DNA of 46,897 nt from Verrucomicrobiota bacterium (GTDB lineage: Bacteria > Verrucomicrobiota > Verrucomicrobiia > Limisphaerales > VHDF01), in contig VHDF01000035.1 of assembly GCA_016871495.1 (NCBI GenBank), positions 1 through 46,897 on the forward strand. The letters run 5' to 3'. A program made the position numbers and the translations under genes. This document shows, in pieces, positions 1-7,275 of this stretch. Positions within the stretch are counted from its first letter, which is position 1; each line of letters opens with the position of its first letter. The notes beneath the pieces were generated by a model. That model did no database searches. It saw only the letters and a program-made list of their open reading frames with translations, and was not told the DNA's origin.

Positions 1-126
1 GCTTCTCAACCACCGGCTACATGCTGGCGAGCCTCCGGCTTGCGACTGAGCCGCTTCACGTCACTCTGGTCTCACATCCCTTCTGCATCCGTCCCGAATC
101 TCCCACTTGGGGTCAGGATGTCTGAG
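1..126 (+). repeat. dispersed repeat C, copy 1 (window edge)
   Basis: This 126-bp stretch recurs without gaps at 33687-33812, with seven mismatches that I counted. It has no convincing coding potential. The left side may run beyond the window. It lies downstream of uvrC together with REP-like palindromes (135-192 and 295-320), and nothing else is recognisable in the 346 bases before uvrC. Confidence 0.85.
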
Positions 127-134
127 ATTACGGG

Positions 135-192
135 GAAGCGCCGTGAACGGCGCGGTCCGGTGGTGGAGCGCGGCGTTCACGCCGCATCAGGG
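135..192. repeat. REP-like double palindrome
   Basis: Two short palindromes sit side by side: GCGCCGTGAACGGCGC, then GCGGCGTTCACGCCGC. The same pair occurs at 46133-46192. Single copies of the first palindrome occur at 295-320, 38974-38997 and 46314-46338, usually in the context GAAGCGCCGTGAACGGCGCG. This resembles the paired arrangement of REP/BIME sequences. No REP-associated transposase is in the window. Confidence 0.7.
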
Positions 193-294
193 TGTGACTG
201 CCCGAGCGGGTGGCACGATCGAGGGGGAGATTGATGCGTGAGCGAAACCATTCGCCCTCGGCTTGCTGCGCGGCTGGAGGGGTTCGGCGACGCG

Positions 295-320
295 GAAGCG
301 CCGTGAACGGCGCGGTCCGG
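295..320. repeat. REP-like palindrome
   Basis: Single copy of the GCGCCGTGAACGGCGC palindrome, 26 bases upstream of the 3' end of uvrC (on its downstream side). The 7-bp arms could form a hairpin at the end of the uvrC transcript, but there is no T-tract on the minus strand. Confidence 0.6.
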
Positions 321-346
321 CGGGACGACGCCCGCCCGCGAAAACT

Positions 347-1885
347 TCAGGACTTCTCGGCGCGCGGGGGTTTGCCCGCTGGGGCGCGCGCGGCCAGGAA
401 CTCCTTCAACTCCTTGGCTGCGCGCCCACCGAATCCTGGCACTTCCGCCAATTGTTCCTCCGTGGCCAAACGCAACCGCTGCACAGACCCAAAGCGCTTC
501 AACAAAGCCGCTTTACGTTGTTCGCCCATGCCTGGAAATTCGTCCAGAACGCTTTCCGATATCTTCCTCAGCCGCAGTTGCGCATTGTAGGTATTCGCGA
601 ATCGGTGGGATTCGTCCCGCACCCGCTGCAACAGCTTCAACGCCCCGCAATCGTGGCTCAAACGCAGGGGCTTCTTTTCACCACGACGATGGATCTCCTC
701 GAATTCCTTCGCCAATCCGATGATCGGAAGTTGGCCCAGGCCCAAGCGATCCAACTCCGCGCAGGCCGCGTTGAGTTGGCCTTTGCCCCCGTCGATCAAA
801 ATCAACTGGGGCATGTTTGAGGGGGTCGTGGTGTCGTCCGCGTCCATCCGTCCCTCCCGCAACAGCCGGGTGTAACGGCGCCGCACAATCTCCGCCATGC
901 AGGCAAAATCGTCCTGGCCCACCACGGACTTGATCCGGAACCGGCGGTAGTTCGACCGGTCGGGTCGGCCCTGCTTGAACGAAACCATGGATGCCACCGC
1001 GAAGGTGCCGCTGATGTTCGAGATGTCGAAGCCCTCGATGCGGGCGGGCGGTCCGGGCAACTCCAGAATCCCCGCCAACTCCTCCAGGTCTTTCCGGGGA
1101 TCGATGGCCACGGGCAAGGTGTAGGGAACACGGGTGAATTTTCGCGCGGGCTTGGTGGTCTTTTGCAGATCGCGCAGCAGATCGCGCAGCTCCGCCGCTT
1201 TCTCGAATTCCTGCCGGGCGGCGGCGGATTTCATCGCCTCCTCAATTTCCCGCGTCATTTCCTGGCAATGTCCCTCGAGAAAATCGCAAGCCGATTCCAC
1301 CTGCATGCGATACTGCTCCCGCGTGACGTTCCCGATGCACGGGGCGGTGCAGTAACGCAAATTGGCGTAGAGGCAATGTTTGTAGTCCGCTTCCCCCGGA
1401 TGCAGCGGACGGCACCCGCGCAGGTTGAACTTGTGCCGCACCAGCGCCACCGTGCGCCGCACTGCCCCCGAGCTGGCAAACGGACCGAAATAGCGCGCCC
1501 CGTCGTCCTGCTCCAATCGCGTGAGCGTGAATCGCGGGATGGGATCGTTGAGATTGACCTTGAGGAGCAGGAAATGCTTGTCGTCCCGGAAACTCACGTT
1601 GTAACGGGGGCGAAATTCCTTGATGAGTTTGCCTTCCAGCAACACCGCCTCGGCGTCGGATTTCACGATGTGGGTGTCGAAGTCGTGAATGGCGTCCACC
1701 AGGGCGTTGAACTTCAAGTCCCAGCCTTGACGGCGAGAGGGATGAAAATACTGGCTCACGCGCTTCCGCAAATCCCGCGCCTTGCCCACATAAATCACGG
1801 TCCCAAACCGGTCCTTCATCAGGTAGATGCCGGGTTTGTGCGGCAACTGGCTGACTTTGGCCCGAATGCTGTCGGTGGCCGGCAT
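347..1885 (-). CDS. uvrC: UvrABC system protein C (excinuclease subunit C)
   Basis: Makes the two incisions around damaged DNA in nucleotide excision repair, acting with UvrB in the cytoplasm. Visible: a GIY-YIG nuclease domain at about residues 13-95 (GIY then VIYVGKARDLRKRV), four cysteines at about 158, 171, 179 and 183 matching the Fe-S ligands known in other UvrC proteins, a UVR UvrB-binding helix pair at about 207-242, the RNase H-like second nuclease with FDIS, LIDGGKGQ and RDESHRFA, and a C-terminal helix-hairpin-helix region. At 512 residues it is shorter than the roughly 600 of E. coli UvrC, but all domains are present. It starts 3 bases after the stop of the GT-C gene upstream, so it is probably the last gene of that operon. 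Confidence 0.97.
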   Translation of the reverse strand: MPATDSIRAKVSQLPHKPGIYLMKDRFGTVIYVGKARDLRKRVSQYFHPSRRQGWDLKFNALVDAIHDFDTHIVKSDAEAVLLEGKLIKEFRPRYNVSFRDDKHFLLLKVNLNDPIPRFTLTRLEQDDGARYFGPFASSGAVRRTVALVRHKFNLRGCRPLHPGEADYKHCLYANLRYCTAPCIGNVTREQYRMQVESACDFLEGHCQEMTREIEEAMKSAAARQEFEKAAELRDLLRDLQKTTKPARKFTRVPYTLPVAIDPRKDLEELAGILELPGPPARIEGFDISNISGTFAVASMVSFKQGRPDRSNYRRFRIKSVVGQDDFACMAEIVRRRYTRLLREGRMDADDTTTPSNMPQLILIDGGKGQLNAACAELDRLGLGQLPIIGLAKEFEEIHRRGEKKPLRLSHDCGALKLLQRVRDESHRFANTYNAQLRLRKISESVLDEFPGMGEQRKAALLKRFGSVQRLRLATEEQLAEVPGFGGRAAKELKEFLAARAPAGKPPRAEKS

Positions 1886-1888
1886 GGA

Positions 1889-3439
1889 CTACTCCTCTTC
1901 CGTCGGTGCGGGACGCTGGGCGACATAACGCGACCACAAACCGAACTCCACGTAGGTTTCAAAAAACTTGCCGGGTCTCAGTTCGTTCATGCCGACCATG
2001 ATCCATTGTTTGTTCGATTGTTCGTCCAGCTTGGCCCCCAGCGCGGCGGCGGTGAGCACGATCGGGGCCCACGGCTTCGGAGGCATTTGTTCGTACCAAC
2101 CGAGTTTTTGAATACGCCGCAAATACCACGGCAACGGCCAATAGTCACTCTGCGCCGCCACCACCTGCACCGGGGTCTCGAACTTCGTTTCTGCCACCGC
2201 GGCCACGGCATGGACGCGGTCCACCAAATGCAAGACGTCCCGAGCGGTTTGGGCGTACACCCAGGGATTGCGCCGGTCGAAGGCATAGTCGATGGAAGCC
2301 CGGCGTGCCTGCCACGCCAGTTGGAAGGCCAGTCCAACCAGCAGCAACCCGACCGCCGCCTGCGCCGGAACCGGCCTGATCCGGGCCAGGATGGCGGCGG
2401 CCCCGCTCCCGGCCAGCAGGATGAAACCCAAATGAAAGTTCAGCGAGCACCAGGGAGTCTTATAGGAGATCACCGAGTAAATCCCCGCGAGAAAAACCGA
2501 AAACAAAGCGATGAATCGGAGCCCGGGCGAAGATCCGCGGCGAAACGAATCGATCCAACCGATCACAGCCAACCCCAAAATCAACCCTTCGCTCCAGACG
2601 GGTCCTTTGACCGGATGAAACCACGCCAGCCTTTCGAGATAGAAATGCCAGGGATGATTGTGCGGTGAATCACCGCCCGCCCTTTGCAGCCAGGGCAAAT
2701 ACGTGCGCCAGGAATCGAGCAGCCCCGCGGGGTTCTCGAAAAAGGAGGTGAAGAAGAGGGCCCACATCGCAAGAGCCGCCAGCAACCCCGCCACGGCATG
2801 CCTTAAGTTCCAGGCCTGCTTCAAAATGCTGATCCACTCTCGCGGAGGTCTCCCCCAAAAAGCCGCGCAGCCCGCCGCCCCGCTTGCCGCCGCCATGGTG
2901 AGGACGAAGGTTTCTTTGGTCGCGTACATCAGTCCGATGCCCGCGCCGCACAGCATCGCCCACCTCGCCCGTCGCGTTTGCGCATAGCGCCAGCCAGCTC
3001 CCATGGCGGCCAGGGTAAAAAAAACCAGCGGCATTTCATGAATGAAATACCGGCTGTAAAACACCATCGCGGGTGAAATCGCGAGGAACACCGCTGCCCA
3101 TCCCAGGGCCAGCGGGGACAAGGCGCCTGAGAACAGGGGGAGAAGCAAAAGGAGTGCTGATCCGAAGGCGACGGTGACCCAACGGAGCCGTCCGTCGTCG
3201 AAATCCTGGGTGGACTTAGCGCCGGATGCCTTCAGGAAGGGCAACGAGGCGTAATGGAGAACCGGGCCGTGGTACTCGTGGGGGTCGTAACGGTAATGCC
3301 CCTTTTCCCATAACTCCGCGAGTTTGATGGCGTTGACCCCTTCATCGTTGTGAAGGGGGCGCCGGTCCAGTTGGGGAATGCGCAATCCCAGCGCCAAGGC
3401 CACGGCCAGGAGCCATCCCCCCGCGGCCCGCCAGCTCAT
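1889..3439 (-). CDS. GT-C fold membrane protein, Agl23/TIGR03663-like
   Basis: A 516-residue polytopic membrane protein. After the first membrane segment comes an acidic loop motif, RPLHNDEGVNAIKLAELW, followed by HEYHGPVLHYASLP. This is the pattern of GT-C glycosyltransferases that use lipid-linked sugars and of the family known as flippase activity-associated protein Agl23 (TIGR03663, from memory). About ten hydrophobic segments follow, then a soluble C-terminal part from about residue 395. Its start codon overlaps the stop of the discoidin-like gene by 4 bases, and uvrC follows 3 bases after its end. Sugar donor and acceptor cannot be read from the sequence. The family call is fairly secure; the reaction is inferred. 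Confidence 0.75.
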   Translation of the reverse strand: MSWRAAGGWLLAVALALGLRIPQLDRRPLHNDEGVNAIKLAELWEKGHYRYDPHEYHGPVLHYASLPFLKASGAKSTQDFDDGRLRWVTVAFGSALLLLLPLFSGALSPLALGWAAVFLAISPAMVFYSRYFIHEMPLVFFTLAAMGAGWRYAQTRRARWAMLCGAGIGLMYATKETFVLTMAAASGAAGCAAFWGRPPREWISILKQAWNLRHAVAGLLAALAMWALFFTSFFENPAGLLDSWRTYLPWLQRAGGDSPHNHPWHFYLERLAWFHPVKGPVWSEGLILGLAVIGWIDSFRRGSSPGLRFIALFSVFLAGIYSVISYKTPWCSLNFHLGFILLAGSGAAAILARIRPVPAQAAVGLLLVGLAFQLAWQARRASIDYAFDRRNPWVYAQTARDVLHLVDRVHAVAAVAETKFETPVQVVAAQSDYWPLPWYLRRIQKLGWYEQMPPKPWAPIVLTAAALGAKLDEQSNKQWIMVGMNELRPGKFFETYVEFGLWSRYVAQRPAPTEEE

Positions 3440-4119
3440 GGCGCGGGCAAGGCGTAGACTTCAATTTCCTGCCAGCAGTTCAGGGCGCTCAACGTATTGC
3501 CTCGGGTGTAACCCCGCACATACCGGGCCGAGATGCCTTTCGCCGGAACCGCCTTGCCGAACTCCAATTCGAAATACTCGCGGTCCGTGCCGATTCCCTG
3601 GCCGGCCGAGTTGTCCACATCGTTGTTGAACAAGGTGGTGACCCCGGTTTTGAACTCCGGATCGTTGCTCACTTGCAAAATCACATCGCGCACGGCCTGC
3701 ACATAACGGTGATCATGCCACATGACAATCGCGTGGATTGCGAAAGACTTCCCCAAATCAACCTGGACCCACTGGACGCCTTTCTTCATTTCGACGGCGT
3801 CATCATCAATGGGCTCGCGCTTGCCGTCGGTCAGTTGTTTCAGGTCGCCCAGGAAAGGAGGCACGCTGCTGGTGGCCGATTTGCCTGCCGCGACATTGAC
3901 CACGCCGGCGGGAACCTGGAGCGGCGGCGGCGCCTTGTCCGAAATGGGTTCGATATTCGGTCCCGCCGGCAGATCTTCGGGGGTGCCCTTCAACGTGTGG
4001 GACGGAAAATCGATCTTCAAGGGAACGGTGCCCTTGCCGTCTTGAGCGGGAACCGTGGCGGGGAGAAGGGCACCGGTCAAAGCCAGCGCCCACAAGGAAA
4101 GCTTCATCGTCTTCTTCAT
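3436..4119 (-). CDS. secreted discoidin (F5/8 type C)-like protein
   Basis: A 227-residue protein with a signal peptide (KLSLWALALTGALLPATVPAQ). Residues about 75-225 look like a galactose-binding/discoidin beta-sandwich: NVAAGKSATSS opening, a WVQVDLGKSFAIHAIVMWHD strand pair, and an ARYVRGYTRGN...EIEVYAL ending. Such domains bind sugars or surfaces, so a role in envelope or extracellular carbohydrate binding is inferred. The gene overlaps the GT-C gene by 4 bases, which suggests translational coupling, and follows the Gfo/Idh/MocA gene by 90 bases. No catalytic residues are recognisable. Confidence 0.75.
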   Translation of the reverse strand: MKKTMKLSLWALALTGALLPATVPAQDGKGTVPLKIDFPSHTLKGTPEDLPAGPNIEPISDKAPPPLQVPAGVVNVAAGKSATSSVPPFLGDLKQLTDGKREPIDDDAVEMKKGVQWVQVDLGKSFAIHAIVMWHDHRYVQAVRDVILQVSNDPEFKTGVTTLFNNDVDNSAGQGIGTDREYFELEFGKAVPAKGISARYVRGYTRGNTLSALNCWQEIEVYALPAP

Positions 4120-4209
4120 AGTTCGTGCAACATGCCGCGCCGGTCGCGTCGGCGGCGTAATCTCTCGGGATCTTGGATTCTTGGCGATGCCTAAATATTC
4201 AAATGCAGG

Positions 4210-5664
4210 CTAGATTTGCCAGCCCGGGCGGTAATCCCGTTTCACGAATTGGGCCGCTTCAGGAATGTTGGTCGCCCGCATGTTCGGGCCGTCCCAATCC
4301 AGCTTGCGCCCGATGCCCGTCCGCAACGCCACGCATCCGAGCAGAATCATTTCGTTGAGATAGGCGGCGATCTCGAAGTTGGAGTAAGAGGCCGGACCTC
4401 CCCGCATCATTGCGAACCATTCTTCCTCGTGACCCGGGGACCGCGGGATGCTTTGAGGCACCGCGATGCAAGCCTCGTGTTTCTCACCCGCCACGTATTC
4501 CTTCTCATCGTTCAAGATGACCTGGAATCGCGCGCCGTAATCGTCCCCGGCGAAGAGCTTGCCTTTTTCACCCACCACGAGGCAGCCGCTGGCCGGCAAA
4601 TCGCCGCGCTGGGCCACGATTTCTTTGGTCAAATCCGCGCCCGGGCGCAACGGGGATACAAAATTGCCCGCCTTGAAAATCTCGTGCTTCGGGTTTGGAT
4701 TGCCGTCATACCACCAGAACTTGCAGGCGGGCAGCCCTTCGCGTTCCGGGTAATCGAACCGAATGCGTGAGGTGAGCGGGAAGGTTTCGGGATAAATCCG
4801 CGAGGCCACTTCCAGTTCGATGCCCGTCGGATAGCCGAGCTTGAGGGCCCGGAAAGGCATGTTGACCGTGTGGCAAGCCATGTCCCCGAGCGCGCCTGTG
4901 CCGAATTCGTACCAGCCACGCCAATTGAATCCGTGATACACGCCCTTCTTGAAAGGGCGCAGCGGAGCCGGACCCAGCCAAAGATCCCAGTCGAGGGAAT
5001 CCGGGACCGGATCCTGCCCGATCGGGCGGTCGAGTCCCTGCGGCCAGACGGGGCGGTTGGACCAGACATGCAATTCCTTGGGCGCGCCGATGACTCCGGC
5101 TTGAATCACTTCGACGGCGCGGCGCAGGCCGGCCCCGGCGCTGCCCTGGTTGCCCATTTGCGTGGCGACCTTTTTCTCCATGACCAGGCGGCGCACTTCG
5201 CGCGATTCCCAAACCGTTTGGGTCAGGGGCTTCTGGCAATACACATGTTTGCCCATCCGGAGCGCGCGGATGGCCACGAGCCCGTGCAAGTGATCCGGGG
5301 TGGAGATCGTCACCGCGTCGATGGACTTGTCCATCTCGTCAAACATCTTGCGCCAATCCTTGTAGAGGCGGGCGTCGTAGGTGCGGTTGTCTTTGGCGGC
5401 GCGGTCCTGCAAGGCTTTATGCTTGCCGGTGAGCGTTCCGGCATCGACGTCGCAGAGGGCGACGATATTGCCTCCCAGACGATAGGCATTGTCGGTGTCG
5501 CTGCTGCCTTTGCCGCCAACGCCGATGCAGGCGACGTTGATGCGGTTATTGGCGCCTTGGGCGCGGAGGAGCGAGGGGAAGCCTACCGCGGTGGCGCCGG
5601 CCAGGACGGTGGATGATTTGAGGAAGTCACGACGGGACCCGTAGTGGAAAGTTTGCTTTGGCAT
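4210..5664 (-). CDS. TAT-exported Gfo/Idh/MocA family oxidoreductase
   Basis: A 484-residue NAD(P)-dependent sugar or polyol dehydrogenase of the kind abundant in Verrucomicrobia and Planctomycetes. The N-terminus has a twin-arginine signal (GSRRDFLKSSTVLAGATAVG) ending near LRAQ, so it should be exported folded. The Rossmann region follows (INVACIGVGGKGSSD, then NIVALCDVDAG), then TISTPDHLHGLVAIRALRMG and the family's Lys-Pro motif in KHVYCQKPLTQT. The C-terminal half is the mixed beta-sheet substrate domain, with GWYEFGTGALGDMACH. Substrate unknown. It lies 55 bases after the TPR lipoprotein gene on the same strand. Confidence 0.92.
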   Translation of the reverse strand: MPKQTFHYGSRRDFLKSSTVLAGATAVGFPSLLRAQGANNRINVACIGVGGKGSSDTDNAYRLGGNIVALCDVDAGTLTGKHKALQDRAAKDNRTYDARLYKDWRKMFDEMDKSIDAVTISTPDHLHGLVAIRALRMGKHVYCQKPLTQTVWESREVRRLVMEKKVATQMGNQGSAGAGLRRAVEVIQAGVIGAPKELHVWSNRPVWPQGLDRPIGQDPVPDSLDWDLWLGPAPLRPFKKGVYHGFNWRGWYEFGTGALGDMACHTVNMPFRALKLGYPTGIELEVASRIYPETFPLTSRIRFDYPEREGLPACKFWWYDGNPNPKHEIFKAGNFVSPLRPGADLTKEIVAQRGDLPASGCLVVGEKGKLFAGDDYGARFQVILNDEKEYVAGEKHEACIAVPQSIPRSPGHEEEWFAMMRGGPASYSNFEIAAYLNEMILLGCVALRTGIGRKLDWDGPNMRATNIPEAAQFVKRDYRPGWQI

Positions 5665-5719
5665 GGGATTTTGCTACGCTTTCGCGGCCCGACCGACAAG
5701 CAATTTTCCTGAATACTGA

Positions 5720-6478
5720 TCAGTTTCGCGGGCTTCCCTGAGCCGAGAGTTTCTGGCGGGTGCGGTTCATGCCGCTGATGGCGGGGCCGTAGTGGGGCTG
5801 CAACGTGAGGGCGCGTCCGAATTTTTCCAAAGCTTCCTCCAGGCGCCCCTGCGTGTAGTAAGCATTGCCGAGATTGACATGCGCTTCGACGTAATCAGGG
5901 CTCAACTCGACGGCGCGCGCGAAATGCGGAATCGCCTCCGTGATGCGCCCGCTTAATCCCAGGGCCGTGCCGAGACTGTTGTACGCGCTCGAGCTGGAAG
6001 GGTTGTTCTTGATGGAAGCCTGGATCATTTCCACCGCCTCGGCATACTTGCCCTGGCTGGCCAGGATGTTGCCGAGATTGTTCTGCACCTCGGCAAAATC
6101 AGGAAAGAGCCGCAGCGCCTCGCGGTAATGCTTGATGGCATCCTCCTTGCGTCCAAGCTTGGCCAGTGTCGCGCCCAGATTGTAGTGGCTGTTCTCGTCG
6201 TCCGGATTCAGCGCCAGCGCTTGGGCATACTTCTCCCGAGCCTTTTCCCATTGGCCTTGGCTGAATAACTCGCTGCCCTCGTTGTTGAGTTTGGTAATAT
6301 TCTCGCCCAGGGCGGTGGGATCGTCGGAATCCGCGGGCTTCGCGGAAACCGACGCGGAGGGATTGGCGGTCGGCGGAGACGCGGCCTTCGAAGCATCGCC
6401 GGCCGGACGGCACCCGCCGACCAAGATCACGAGCCACACCGCAAAAACACAACAAATCCAGCTGTCCCTTCGAGCCAT
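5720..6478 (-). CDS. TPR-repeat lipoprotein
   Basis: A 252-residue protein with a lipoprotein signal (VWLVILVGGC, Cys about residue 23) and a Ser/Pro/Ala-rich linker. From about residue 57 onward it has five or more tetratricopeptide repeats, for example NEGSELFSQGQWEKAREKYA and YNLGATLAKLGRKEDAIKHY. TPR arrays bind peptides or partner proteins. Here the array would face the periplasm or outer surface. It is the first gene of the minus-strand run toward uvrC and is divergent from the EF-hand gene across an 88-bp gap that should hold both promoters. Confidence 0.88.
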   Translation of the reverse strand: MARRDSWICCVFAVWLVILVGGCRPAGDASKAASPPTANPSASVSAKPADSDDPTALGENITKLNNEGSELFSQGQWEKAREKYAQALALNPDDENSHYNLGATLAKLGRKEDAIKHYREALRLFPDFAEVQNNLGNILASQGKYAEAVEMIQASIKNNPSSSSAYNSLGTALGLSGRITEAIPHFARAVELSPDYVEAHVNLGNAYYTQGRLEEALEKFGRALTLQPHYGPAISGMNRTRQKLSAQGSPRN

Positions 6479-6566
6479 GAGCGGATGCTGGCGAATTCCT
6501 GGGAGGGATGCAATCTGAGCCTTTCCTGGTTGAAATTCGGATCATTTCGCCGTTACCTTTTGTGAC

Positions 6567-7241
6567 ATGAAAACTTCCCTTTGCATTTGGGCCTGTTCCT
6601 CGCTGCTTTGCCTCGCATTTCAATCCAGCCTTTTTGCCCAGGAAGGACGTCCGCGCCGCGAAGGATTCGGAGGTCCCTTTGGCGCCTCGGAACCGGTGGA
6701 TTGGGAGGCGAGGCGGAAATCGATCATGGAGAAGTTTGACGCGGACAAAAATGGCACCCTCTCCGCAACCGAGCGCGAGGCGATGCGTGTCGCGCGATTT
6801 CAGGAAGCGCGACCGGGAGGAAGCCGCAGTCGAGGAGGCTTCCGCATGAATATGCCTCCGGAAGTGGTGAAGAAGTATGACAAGGACGGGAACGGGGAGC
6901 TCAGTGACGCCGAGACTCAGGAGGCCATGCAAGGCATCCGCGCTCAGATGGAGCAGGTCAACCGCGATTACGACGCCAACAAGGACGGCCAGTTGGATGA
7001 GCAGGAAATGGCGAAGGTGCGAGCCGACATCGACGCCGGCAAGCTGGAAGGTCTGCCACGCTTCATGTTCATGGGCGGCGGGCGAGGAGGGCGCGGCGGA
7101 CGGGGAGGCCCCTGGGGAGGTCGACGGTCGGAACCCGAGGCTCGTTTCCTGGCGGCGGACAAGGACAAGGATGGAAAACTCAGCGCGGCGGAGTTGAACG
7201 AGGCAAGGCAGAGCGCCGCGAAGCCGGGGGCCGCGAATTGA
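6567..7241 (+). CDS. secreted EF-hand calcium-binding protein
   Basis: A 224-residue protein with a signal peptide (ICWACSS-type hydrophobic start, cleavage near FAQ|EG). Four canonical EF-hand loops are visible: DADKNGTLSATE, DKDGNGELSDAE, DANKDGQLDEQE and DKDKDGKLSAAE. Each has acidic residues at loop positions 1, 3, 5 and 12. Gly/Arg-rich stretches (GGGRGGRGGRGG) separate loops three and four. It should bind calcium outside the cytoplasm. The CotH kinase gene begins 34 bases after its stop, so the two are probably co-transcribed; a functional link is inference. Confidence 0.9.
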   Translation: MKTSLCIWACSSLLCLAFQSSLFAQEGRPRREGFGGPFGASEPVDWEARRKSIMEKFDADKNGTLSATEREAMRVARFQEARPGGSRSRGGFRMNMPPEVVKKYDKDGNGELSDAETQEAMQGIRAQMEQVNRDYDANKDGQLDEQEMAKVRADIDAGKLEGLPRFMFMGGGRGGRGGRGGPWGGRRSEPEARFLAADKDKDGKLSAAELNEARQSAAKPGAAN

Positions 7242-7275
7242 TGCGGGGCGGAACTTATCAACGATTCTCATTTCC

